Shown here: positions 46,101 through 55,300 of the stretch, piece by piece | How positions within the stretch are numbered: position 1 is the stretch's first letter | Layout: each line of letters opens with the position of its first letter | Source: Ignelater luminosus | Lineage: Eukaryota > Arthropoda > Insecta > Coleoptera > Elateridae | Reading direction: 5' to 3' | Assembly (NCBI GenBank): GCA_011009095.1 | Contig: VTPC01000435.1 | Location: 44,520 to 108,519, forward strand | DNA: 64,000 bases | The notes under the pieces: model-generated | Seen by the model: only the letters and a program-made list of their open reading frames with translations | The model's database searches: none | What the model was told of the DNA's origin: nothing | Program-made: the position numbers and the translations under genes

Positions 46101-46565
46101 AATAATGGCAGATCTCATAATACGTATTCGAATAACACTAGCAAGACGTTTCAAAGCAGAAATAGTGTTCCTTTCACTAAAAAACCTAATACTCGTAACT
46201 CTAATAAACCCACTGTAATGTCAAAGCCTGAGGAACCTAAAAATGTAGTAGGTTGCAGTAATGCAAACGATAATCAAGTTCAAAGTAGTAATATTGACAT
46301 AGCTTCTGGTACAGACACGTCATTAGAACAATCTGATGTATCCATTACTAAAACCAATCCCAATCCCAATTCAAGCTCCCTTCTTTTGCAGATTCCTCCT
46401 GGTGGTTCCCAAAACTTTATACCTCCCGCCCGTAGAAATAGGCGTTCTGTACGTCGTACCACACATGCGGGTACACCTCTTAGTGAGATTGGTGCTGGTG
46501 ACGCTCCACTTCCCTCTACAGAAGTCGCTGATACCTGCAAGAAGTTAGAAAACTTGAAATTGTGA
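31166..46565 (+). CDS. bol: boule homologue, DAZ-family RNA-binding protein (spliced, two predicted C-termini)
   Basis: Join: 31166-31169, 31258-31511, 31598-31775, 38835-38950, 40053-40292, 45357-46565, giving 666 residues. All introns are GT-AG and phases match. The RRM spans residues 7-86, with RNP2 IFVGGI (9-14) and RNP1 KGYGFITF (47-54). Residues 87-184 are rich in Pro, Gln and Tyr, typical of Boule/DAZL, and 185-264 continue in the same style. Residues 265-666 form a long tail rich in Asn and Ser, with a basic patch RRNRRSVRR near 620. Boule proteins bind 3' UTRs of germline mRNAs and control their translation; in Drosophila Boule is needed for male meiotic entry. Fly Boule is about 230 residues, so the long form is unusually long. 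An alternative last exon (39201-39278) gives 209 residues. RRM identity is certain; the first exon and isoforms are inferred from splice signals. Confidence 0.9.
31258..31511 (+). CDS. bol: boule RRM exon
   Basis: Acceptor tttgcag ends at 31257 and donor GTAAGC starts at 31512; the exon enters in phase 1 and leaves in phase 0. It encodes the whole RRM (GTLVPNRIFVGGISANTTEA through LNIAPAIKKQ). The tail LNIAPAIKKQ is a hallmark of Boule and DAZL proteins. This is the most reliable coding exon in the window. Confidence 0.97.
31598..31775 (+). CDS. bol: boule exon 3 (Pro/Gln/Tyr-rich)
   Basis: The acceptor tcctatttaag ends at 31597 and donor GTAAGT starts at 31776. It encodes PFSRAFDASSPPTITPGGPA, then QYFIPAGSMPFYQGGVTYF and a Pro/Gln-rich end. 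The exon leaves one base (C) that completes a Pro codon with the exon at 38835 after a 7-kb intron. The region corresponds to the DAZ-repeat-like part of Boule, though no full DAZ repeat is evident. Confidence 0.93.
31776..33309 (+). other. boule intron, 5' part: no other feature
   Basis: AT-rich intronic sequence with no coding signal. Bases 32340-32560 contain GC-richer short repeats (ggcgcccattttgtcc, ggcggccattttgacc) of unknown origin. Confidence 0.5.
33310..34736 (+). pseudogene. IS630/Tc1/mariner-type transposase pseudogene in a boule intron
   Basis: A transposon-like left end (tacagtgcgctgattgagta) lies at about 33310. Codons start at ATG 33728 (MVSKEEINRRKVISSYLSNP), pass an HTH stretch (EELNMPRTTVSYIIK), then MDDETYIYADHRQIPG with the first catalytic Asp. 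They continue through KKYLIWQGICTCSKIRAPFI, LFWPDLASCRYAKNMIEWYN with the second Asp, VPEHLNP, IEKCWAICKEKQRK with the Glu block, and end NFYRKK with a stop at 34736. Several stops and frameshifts make it dead. Motifs agree with the 17690-19296 pseudogene, so both belong to one family. The matching right end was not found. Confidence 0.75.
34737..36435 (+). other. boule intron: no other feature
   Basis: AT-rich intronic DNA with homopolymer T tracts. Nothing further that I can support. Confidence 0.45.
36438..37033 (-). mobile_element. Truncated foldback element with transposase remnant in its loop
   Basis: The left end reads cagtgtgtccaagataagga after TA (36436-36437). At 36772-36836 the arm contains aaacatgatagggttatttt, repeated inverted at 36970-37032, so the arm folds back; the rest of the right arm is missing. 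The loop (about 36837-36969) encodes, on the minus strand, SPDLTPLDFFLWGYINNYVL, the last catalytic block of a mariner-like transposase. It matches the 21540-22135 copy in inverted orientation. Confidence 0.7.
37211..37238 (+). repeat. (ATA)n microsatellite
   Basis: About eight tandem ata/taa units inside the 7-kb boule intron. Confidence 0.85.
37640..38000 (-). pseudogene. Jockey-like reverse transcriptase fragment
   Basis: The minus strand reads NDIITASDKHM after a shift, then ITALILLDFSMAFDTISYDL (motif A with catalytic Asp), KLKYYGFEIVAENLIKSYL and DRNLTIRNNNQFSNSFNIWG before losing the frame. It is the same family as the 1060-1560 fragment, and both are on the minus strand. It is a short dead LINE piece in a boule intron. 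Confidence 0.75.
38835..38950 (+). CDS. bol: boule exon 4
   Basis: Acceptor tctttcag ends at 38834; the donor GTCAGT at 38951 is less typical but usable. After completing a Pro codon it encodes PTMYPAQSGPPQTAAYPSIV and then a Tyr/Gln/Pro-rich end (QQFPYQPVP). It ends in phase 0, so it can join either 39201 or 40053. Confidence 0.9.
39201..39278 (+). CDS. bol: boule alternative terminal exon (short isoform)
   Basis: An acceptor (ttatgttcag) ends at 39200. The exon stays open in the phase given by the 38835-38950 exon for 25 codons (SSNYISEGLYPVTQPAYVLL, then DGLQY) and ends with TGA at 39276-39278. A candidate poly(A) signal AATAAA lies at 39490-39495. The resulting protein is 209 residues, close to the usual Boule length. 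No donor is needed, so this would be a last exon competing with the 40053 exon. Inferred from sequence only. Confidence 0.6.
   Translation, partial: SSNYISEGLYPVTQPAYVLLDGLQY
40053..40292 (+). CDS. bol: boule exon 5 (long isoform)
   Basis: Acceptor tttttgcag ends at 40052 and donor GTATGT starts at 40293; both sides are phase 0 and 80 codons fit exactly. It encodes YEYNYYPNGGPQYMVGNQGT, a proline-rich stretch and then YNMPMYGTVEGATVYQDPMD, ending NGNLAE. Base composition is clearly GC-richer than the flanks, a sign of constraint. Confidence 0.9.
40293..45356 (+). other. boule intron with one hairpin repeat
   Basis: Five kilobases of AT-rich intron. At 44752-44861 ttgtaccaagtaagttcaaa pairs with a reverse-complement copy about 60 bases later, forming a near-perfect 110-base hairpin of MITE type. 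A short frame at 41954-42214 (minus) has no support. Confidence 0.6.
45357..46565 (+). CDS. bol: boule terminal exon encoding a 402-residue Asn/Ser-rich tail
   Basis: Acceptor gtttgctag ends at 45356, phase 0. The frame is open for 402 codons to TGA 46563-46565. It starts DTPYSSNIHTTTVQDIEAFH and includes SSEPPPVPTLPS, then long Asn/Ser/Thr-rich stretches (NNTVNNCQN, NSRTNSNSSASA), an RGG-like SVRGGAGLQNNN, a basic patch RRNRRSVRR and an acidic-to-basic end EVADTCKKLENLKL. I recognise no folded domain; it looks intrinsically disordered. Length of the open frame and codon pattern in AT-rich DNA make it credible as coding. Confidence 0.88.
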   Translation, partial: DTPYSSNIHTTTVQDIEAFHHLNNSSEPPPVPTLPSADSNRLGTSTPVVSVLSLDQHQEKDFTAMQSGRRRKSIEPTASAAAHHFASNGFMTAAYSNSNNFRHNYSNIVNNTVNNCQNAAAVPTNAVNGCLSFPSASSHEFTASKYCVKSSNTNTTDKSMWYNNKRRVRNTDRRNSDVVNNSRTNSNSSASAVDENRNEDKNFRTSINTPPPSAYSPIVQYGLMHVTKYNTRNFHNNRSVRGGAGLQNNNGRSHNTYSNNTSKTFQSRNSVPFTKKPNTRNSNKPTVMSKPEEPKNVVGCSNANDNQVQSSNIDIASGTDTSLEQSDVSITKTNPNPNSSSLLLQIPPGGSQNFIPPARRNRRSVRRTTHAGTPLSEIGAGDAPLPSTEVADTCKKLENLKL

Positions 46566-46704
46566 TTCGTACAAATTTACGATATGTTGTGTTGTTACGG
46601 TACTCTTATTGTTATTGTTGCTTGTTTGTAGCTAGAGCAGATATTTCATTAAGAGTGCCTTAATAACAGTAACTTATTTTGTAAAAAAGACTGTTATAAT
46701 TATT

Positions 46705-46710
46705 AATAAA
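46705..46710 (+). terminator. Candidate poly(A) signal after boule
   Basis: AATAAA lies 140 bases after the stop of the long isoform. Several more A/T-rich variants follow, so the real 3' UTR may be longer. Confidence 0.45.
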
Positions 46711-49631
46711 TATAAAAATAATATAAATTATTGTACAAGTATAAATATTATTTAATAAATTATTTAGAAATAAAAAGTACATTTAAAAAAGGGGTAATAT
46801 ATTCATTATTATCTAAGTTTTAAAAAGTATTATTTAATTTTTGTGTAAATAGAAAAGAAACGCAATATTATTTAACATATGACAATATTATTGTTAAATT
46901 AATATTTATAATCTTAACTTAAAAGTGAGATGCCATTCTTAAAAGTTATATGGACTTAAAAGAAAGAACTTTTAAAATATTAGTATTAGTTAGAGTCTTA
47001 AGAATCTTATATTATTCTCATATTTGTGCGAAAATAATATTTAAAATTTCTTGATAGATTTCTAACTTGCCTACCAAACATCTTGATTCAACCATTCATG
47101 AGCTTTTCTTTTTGTTTTCCTATCCGTTTCTATACTTTTTCATATAATTATTTTCTTGTGTGGCCGGTTTATACAGAAATTTTGCGGTAGAAACTTTTAG
47201 GTCGAATACAGTTTGAAATTACAGTATCCAGAACAAATAAGAATTGTTGTTTGGGTCAATTAGATTTTCCTACATGGTTTTCTTTCCCTCCTGTATAAAC
47301 CATCACTTGCGCTCAGAGTGTCAATATGCCAATTATTGATGATGAGTTTGGATGTTAAGGTTCCTTTTCTGTTTAATGATTAACAATAATACAAACAGAC
47401 ATCCCTTTCCTAACCATTTTTACTTCCTGCTTCCGATTAAAAATGGTTATTTTGTGCTTGTACAATAAATTTTTAGATTAAAGCCATTGGTTTGACAAGG
47501 TTCTATGTTGATTAACATAGAAGTTGACAAAACATAGACCAATACTCTTGAATCACAACTTTGAATAATTCTTGTATTATCTACATGGACACTACATACG
47601 TTGTCAATCTATTTGATTTTTTTTAAATCATGATGTATATATTAGTTTTAAAATAAATGAAAAAGTTACAAAAAAAATTTAAAAATAAAAAATGTACATA
47701 TTATTTCGAGATTCCTAATTTTTTTTATTTTTTTCTTAAATTATGGAATCTTGTCAAACTGTACAGTTAGTTAAAAATAGTCATACATGTATTTGTTAAA
47801 ACTTATTACAAAGTTTTTTACATCCTCATTTGATGGTGATAGTTTCATTTTACTGGGAAACGAAAGTGATTTGTAACAGTAATATTTTCACTTTTTCTCT
47901 TATTTATATTTTAAAAATTGAAAAAATAAAACTCGAGCAGTTCTGATTTCAAAAGTGTCTCACAAATTAACCTTTTTTATTTGGTTTCCTAAAGAGTGAT
48001 TCATAAAATTTGGCTGCTCTGTTGGCCATGAATGGAATTACATAAGTCTGCTTTTGAACCATAGTTTTATTAGTAGTGAAAATGAATTGGATTTCATGTG
48101 AACTGTAGTGATTTATTGCCACTATTTAATTTTAAAATTCAGCAAAAGCATCTAGCACAGAATACACTGTTACCTTCATAAAAGTGTTCTTGGGTAAATA
48201 TCATGTTATCAAAAAACAATGCTTTAAATTTTCAAGTTGACAGCAAACTTAACCTGTCATACTAACACTCTTGATATCTGTCACTTCATATCATAACAAT
48301 TCGACATACTGGATTGTCTATCTTTCTTGTTCATGGCCAACTAAGGAGACAAATTTTGTGGATCGCTCTTTATTTACCTTATCTATTAAAATGTAAATAC
48401 TTCCATCTTTCATTTTTATTGTTATTATGCACACATGAAATAAAAAGACATTTCTTTCTCTACCCTACCATGATTAGATGTCCTTTCATTATAACAGTGA
48501 CTTAACCGCTCACAGCTGCCATTTGCAAAGTTCAGGATCGGACTGGCCCAATTTGATCCTGGAGTCTGTAGATAACATTGAATTTTTTATTTCTTGACCT
48601 GACAGAAGGTTGGGATTTTAGATTCGGGTCTCTTTAAGACTCCTAGTCCCCTGAGCTAGACCGACTCTGGTAAAGTTTCTTAGTTTTTAGATCTATTTAA
48701 TCTTTTGTTTTTAAATCAGGCATATGGATATAGTAAAAGATCCATGCTCTCTACAAATTTATCACATCTTTTTTGTTTTGTACAAAAAATTTTTTGAATT
48801 TTTAGGCTGTGACGAATTATAATGTTATTTACAAATGTTGTTGAAATTTAAAAAATTTTAAAAATCGGAGACACTTAAAGTTTTTTCGACAATTTTTTGT
48901 TTTGTTATGTTATTATTATTACGATGATAAGTGATGTTAAAAAATGGTTAGAGTATAATCAGTTTGTTAAATGTTTTTGTCTTGTTTTAAAAAAGCAATA
49001 GAAAAAAATGCTTTTTTCCAAAGAATTATATAGTATTGTTATAGTCATAGTTTATACAAAAATGGTAGTTTATAATACATTTAGTATTTATTCAGTTTTT
49101 GTATAAAGTATATATTAGTGTTGTTATCGTAATAATTTGGCCAAAACATATTAACTAAGAACCTAAAATCTTTATTTGGAAATTTCAATTAATTAAAGCA
49201 GTGAAACTATTTCGTATGTTTTCTTGGATTCCTAAAGATTAGATGGACATGGATCGTGAATTACCAGTATTTGGTTTATTTGAAATAATTTGACGTTTTC
49301 TCTATTGATTTTACTCTTGGTGTTCCATAAAGCATTTTTAATGGTGTTATCAAATTGAAAACGCCATTAGCCAATGCAACTGGAAATTAATCATGAAAAA
49401 TCAACAAAACAATTTTTTGAAACTGTTATATCGATCAGTAACTGTTTATAAGATGTAATCAAATTAAAATCTTATGATATAGATATGCTGTTTAATTAAT
49501 TGAAACAATAGAATTTTTCTTCTAATTTATATTTGAAGTGTTTCATGTACTAGGCACATGATATTATATTATATGCTGAATACACCATACCAAGCAGGAA
49601 TAAAACATGTCGCCACAAAGAATTGTAGGGT
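46711..49631. other. No gene recognised (boule 3' UTR or intergenic)
   Basis: AT-rich DNA with no coding signal or definable repeats. It may include an extended 3' UTR of boule, which cannot be decided from sequence alone. Confidence 0.45.
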
Positions 49632-50225
49632 GATGATGTATCAAATAGTTTGTGGAAAATGATGATGCAGTAGTTAAATAAAACATGTTTCATGAAGTTC
49701 AAAGCATGAAACTAGTATCAAGAAATAGAGAGGGGTTTTTTTTTTAGAAAAAAAGCGAGAATTATATTGATTCAGAACTGCAAAAAAATGTGGGCTGATG
49801 TATCAAATAGTTTGTTGAGAATGATGATACAGTGGCTACTAAATAAAGCATGTTTCATGAACTCCACAACATGAAACTTGTAATTAAGGAATCGAGTGGG
49901 TGTTTCTTTTTAAAGAAAAAAATGTGGAAATTACCTCTGGAAGAAAACATTGTAAGTTACAAATTGTAAACGTTTTTTTTCCATCCAATGTATAAAAAAA
50001 TCAAATCTATCAGATTACATTAGTATTGTTTAAAATGCTTCTGTAAAAATTACATTTGCAACTTACAATGTTTTCTTCCGGAGGTGTCATTATATTGATT
50101 CAAAACTATCCAAAAGTTTGTCGACAACGATGATACAATGGCTACTAAATAAAGCATGTTTCATGAAGGCCATAGCATGAAACTTTTCAAGTAGGGTTTT
50201 TTGCTTTAGAAGAAAAAGAGGTAAT
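49632..50225 (+). repeat. Three tandem copies of an about 160-bp unit
   Basis: Units starting near 49638, 49798 and 50112 share atgtatcaaatagtttgt or its variant aaagtttgtcga, then atgatacagtgg, ctaaataaagcatgtttcat, gcatgaaact and a T/A-rich end with agaaaaa. The third copy is separated from the second by a 153-bp element (49933-50085). The units have diverged, so the array is old. No ORF. Confidence 0.75.
49933..50085. mobile_element. 153-bp palindromic MITE inside the tandem array
   Basis: Inverted ends start acctctggaagaaaacattg on the left and acctccggaagaaaacattg when the right end is reversed; the pairing runs for about 32 bases. The sequence on either side joins into the consensus of the tandem unit (gaaatt / attatattgattca), which shows that the element was inserted after duplication. 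Confidence 0.75.
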
Positions 50226-51171
50226 TCGTATATTGCTTCGACTTTGCAAAATCATTCTTGGTAAAGTAATTGTGTATGTTGATTTACATTTAGTACCATA
50301 TTAATCCTACAATATAAAAATAATGATGCAGAATATATTGATTTTTTATATTATGTTGGTACACTGAAAGGATCTTGTAATTTGTGAAAAATGTGGATCT
50401 ACATGGCACCTTTCAACCATTCATAGTGGATAAATTGGAAAACTAGTTTTTCTTACTGTTCTCTTGCAAATTTTCAAAGGATATTATGTATTGTTCAAAA
50501 CGTATTATTATTATCTTCTAATTAGTTATAGTTGTAATTAATATCTGGACTATAGGTAGCAGTTGTTAAAGAAAGTAGATATTTGCTTCTGCAAAATCTT
50601 ACATAAATTTCCTAATTATAGTGTATAGTTAAGTAGTGTTTAAAGAACTCACACATTTAATAAATGATCATAAGAAAACATAAAACAAAAAAGTTGTAAT
50701 GGCTATGATATTAAAACTGAAATGAAAGTTAAAAACTGTAAGCGTTCAAGTAAACATTATTTACTGCAGTTCATTTGTATATACTGGGTTTGTTATCGTA
50801 AACATTGCAACTTTCTCTTAAAGGGTTTACATAAAACTTATTTGTTTTGTTTAATTTATTGGTATTACTAAAATAAAACGTGTCATAAACTTTATTTTTA
50901 TTTATTCTCTTCAAATTGGTTTCATATTTTCTGTAAGCTATTTATTCTTAAATGTAATATACTACGATAATGACAAGTTTCATTTTTTCTCGTGTTGTGT
51001 ACATAATAATAATATATTATTCATTCACTTAACAATACGCAATGTCAAACTTGCATTTTGTTGGTAGCTTTTAAAATTTTTTGTTAATAATTTTGCATTT
51101 CTAGTCTTGCTTAGTGACATTAGCCCGGTTTCTACTCTCCTTTCACTAACTAATGAAGCTTCTTTAGAAAT
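50226..51171. other. No feature recognised
   Basis: AT-rich DNA with nothing that I can support. Confidence 0.4.
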
Positions 51172-51175
51172 TTAA

Positions 51176-52329
51176 GGACGTTCCCAAGAAACAGCGACCT
51201 CTTTTGTTCTGTCGCATATGTACAGAAATAAAAAAAGAATAGATAATAATTCTATTAATCAAGACACGAGTTATTTACGTTGGGTTTTAGTATTTTGGAG
51301 TATTTTTTCGAGGTTACGTATATATTTTACATTTAATAAAGCTTAAACAATGGGTGCGTTCAGAACACTAAACTGTTTAGCTAAACAGTAAACAATATTT
51401 TATTTACATTTGCAGTCAACACTATGCTAGACATTGTCTCAACGATATGTTTGAGCATTGATTGACATACAATCAACAGTTTGAGGTTGCTTATATTAAA
51501 TTGTGTATTTTTAAAGTACACGTCTGTTGTAACTTCTCTGCAAATAATAATGAATAATTTTATTTTAGACAATCTGTTATTTGTATTATAATTTCAGCTG
51601 AAATTAGGATGTTTGAGACTAAGAAATTACAAATCATTATCATTTTGTGGAACCAATCGATTGTTAACTATTATGAAATCATTTAATAGCAAAACCTTTT
51701 TTGTTGCTGGGATTATATTATCATTAGGCATCTTGTTTATTTTGCATAAGGGTTAAATACGTAAATACAACCAATTTAAAATACTAGATTGAAGTTAGAA
51801 CATTGGAAATATGCATACTCTTGACAATGTTCTTTGTTGGATGACGCTTGTGTTGCACAGTTTAGTTCAGTAAACATAAAAATTTTAGGTTGAGTATGTT
51901 GACCAACTGTTAGAAGTAAACGAATCCGTTCAGTACCCTCAAACTTATAAACTGTTTAAACAGCTGAGTGCTCTGAACGCGCCCAATGACATCAGATTAA
52001 AAAATGGAAGATTTCGGAAGAACGAATACCATTTGCTATAATTTTTTTGCAGAAAAATATTTATTTTCAATTAATCATTCTCAGTTTTTCAAAAAAAAAT
52101 CCTAAGAAAATTACCGTTGTTATTTCATAAAACATCCGTTTCAACATAGTTTAGTGTACGGTTCCTATGTTAAAAATGCAAATTTTAACAGCTAAAATCT
52201 ACAAATTTAGTACCGCAAGGGGTATTGAAACTTTTCCTATGCATAAAGGGCATTAATAAATATCTATATTCAAATTTTCAAAAAATGGAAGAAAATTTAT
52301 TTTCTAGGTATGTTTGCTTGGGAACGTCC
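51176..52329. mobile_element. TTAA-flanked inverted-repeat element carrying a nested element
   Basis: Both borders are TTAA (51172-51175 and 52330-52333). The ends are ggacgttcccaag and its reverse complement. TTAA is the target of piggyBac-type transposons, although the usual CCC start is not present. A second inverted-repeat element (51352-51984) lies inside. No transposase is seen. Confidence 0.6.
51352..51984. mobile_element. 633-bp nested TIR element
   Basis: The left end reads gggtgcgttcagaacact; the right end, reversed, reads gggcgcgttcagagcact. A few bases further in, tgtttagctaaacag on the left and actgtttaaacagctg on the right form local palindromes. It lies inside the 51176-52329 element. 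No ORF. Confidence 0.65.
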
Positions 52330-52333
52330 TTAA

Positions 52334-55300
52334 AGAAGCATAACTTGATCTGATCTTAACCAGAAGAAAAAGCACAAAATCAGTTGCCATGGTAATTAAT
52401 TAAAGTAATTTTGAATTAACAGCTAAATAATTTCGGATTTCTAAATTCAAGTGTCATTATTCAATATGGGCTTCTTTTCTCTAAACTTTTTTTTCTGTTA
52501 GTTTATAAAAAGGGCCAATGTAATAATGTGCTACAATTACTAATAAATTTTATTTGTTTGAAGAATCCTAACCTTAATTTATAATTATCTTGTTTTGGCA
52601 CTAGTGACGAATCTGGTGCATAAATTCATGTGCACATTTATGGGCACAGTCATACAGATGTAAAGTGAATGGATAATACAGTGTGTTCCATAAAGTAACT
52701 TGAATGTAAAAGCACCAAAACTAGAAGAAAACTTGTAAACTTGTTTCTTAAAAGGTCCAGAGTGGTAAAGTTTTCAAAATAAAAGAACTAACTCATAAAT
52801 CTTTCATTAAAAAGAAATCAAAACTACACATGAGCGGTTTATAAGGAATTTTCAATGTCATAAATAACATTCGGAATGATTCTGGTGCATTCGTTTGGTG
52901 TACAAATAAATCACTTATTTGCTGATGTAATGTTTGTATTTGAGCTGAAGGAGGATGCAATTATGAGCATAAGTTTTTTATTTTAAATTAGAATAAATTT
53001 TCAACCAAACAAAAAAAAAAGTTCAGTTACTAAAATTGATTTGTCTGTATGTTTCAATTCTTGGCCACTAAGATTTAGACGAATGATCTCATGCTGATTA
53101 CAAATATGAAAATTGCATTTCGATATCTCAAAACCATTCTCGAGAAAATCGACTTTAAAAGATGACGCAATAATAAACAAAGATGGTGCAATAATGAGAG
53201 GACGCAATAGTAAATAAAGATGAAGCAATAATAAGAAAAATGAGTCATTTAGTTTGGTTATAATAATACGTGCATTTTTAGTTTGTTTATTTTGAAAACT
53301 TGGATCAGCTTATATTGGAAACGAAACACTACAACACATATTTATGAAGGTTTTTTTTGTAGTTTTGGCATGTATAATTGCTGTTAGATTTATGTACACT
53401 CATTATGAAACACTGTATAAATATTATAAGTATAAAGTATAAATGCTATTCACGATCTTTCCACATGAGAGTTGGAGATTATATTTTATTTATAATTAAT
53501 AGGGTGATGCATTTGGTTCAGTACCATAGGAAAATAGTATGCTTTATCTCGAAAACTATTCGAGATATCAAAATACTGATTATATATCTGTAATTAGGAG
53601 AAAATTCTAAGATGATTGTCCTGTAAAGTTACGGGAACATGGCAACAAACCAACAGACAATATATGAATTCAGAAATGAACTTTTTAAATTTCGTCAAAA
53701 ATAATGAATAAGATTCATAAATTAAATCATTTTTGATACTAGTATAACTTACAAATTAACATGAATCAACATTTGCATATTACACTTTTAAACATTAAAT
53801 TAAATGTTGGAACAATTTACCATTAATTACTACACAATAACCTAAGCAATCATAAAGTTCTCTTTTCATTTTGGACATTTTGAGTTTTATAGAATTACAA
53901 TGCTTTGCTATCTGATATTGCAATAAGTAATTCACTCATTTTTTTTAAATGAAAGTGTATTACCTACATAACTGATATATTAACAAGATTTCCCATGCAA
54001 ATATTGTGGGAAACAGGAATTGAAATAAATTCACAAACACATGCCATTTCCCTCTGGTGTGGAATCAAATGTATTACCCTGTATGTTAAAGTTGCCTACA
54101 GTTTCTGAGCAAAAAAATAAAAACATGTTGCCAAAAGTATCTTTTACATTACTTTAATGATTAATCAAGTAGGTTTAAAAAAATTTTCCTAGTTACCAAT
54201 CATGGCAACACTGTCAGTGTTAACCTAAAAGTAAAATTAACCTAAACACTTAACTGTCAAAATTATGTACAGAGTGAAAATGTCAGATTTCTTCATGTCA
54301 AAAGATCTTGAATATTTAAAGTTGAGAATTTTAGATAATTAGTTCCTGTTATTAACCTTTTGTGGTTGTTAGCATGTGCAATATGATGACATCTAACGTA
54401 ATCATTGTTAGTTGCAAAAATTTTGGCGTGTAGGTCGGTTGTCAAGCTATACATGCAAAATCAATTGAAGTTAAATTTAGATTCTATCACTGTTGTTTAT
54501 TTTTAGACGAGTTCTTTTCTAAATTAAATTAATTGCAGGTGATTTAGTGTGTATGATATGTTCACTCTTTCAAGTGGCATGCAGTTTATATATCTTTATA
54601 GTAAAACTGAAACAATCTTACTCAATATAAATAATAGTAATCAAATAATATATTATTCAATAAAGAAAAAATTAAGTGATCAAGAATTTGAAGAATTCTG
54701 TAAAAACGTAAATTTTAAACATTTTAGAGCAAATAGAGGAAAAATTTTTATATATTTTATAACATGATTACTGCTGAGTAACAACTGCACCAAAAGCATT
54801 GCGACCTGTATTTGACTGCAAAGGGTTAATACATATTAGGTTTCACTTCATAAACCACCCTAATAAAGAACTAAAATCTCTAGAATTCTTAAAAAACAAA
54901 CACTCAGAATATAAACAATTCGTGTCTTGTCAGCATGTGTTCTAATTGCAATTGATGTGAGATTTTGCAGAATATATTTTCTTTGTAAAAAGACGCTATC
55001 ATTACGGTTCATTATATAGATCACAACTGCCGATTACTGAAATTCTTTGTAAATATCAGTTTTTAATCTCACCTTCCGAAGCCACAAAATATTTGTGTGT
55101 CTGATATAATTCGAAAATAACCTTAGAATTTTGATATTCTTTTTTTTAAATGTTACAACACCATATGAAAAACAATAAAGATTATGTACCCACAAAGTGG
55201 TCATATGTTGGCTGCACTCTATGGCTTATGAAATTTGTTCAGTGTACCAGATATAATAGTTAGTATAATCCATTCCAGATTATTTTAAATGCTAATTGGC

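Noticed and set aside
46280..46540. Minus-strand frame of 86 codons inside the last boule exon
   Set aside because: It is the antisense shadow of the long boule reading frame and has no motif.
54549..54767. 72-codon plus-strand frame
   Set aside because: Composition is that of AT-rich DNA (Ile, Lys, Asn, Phe); no motif, no splice sites, no promoter.
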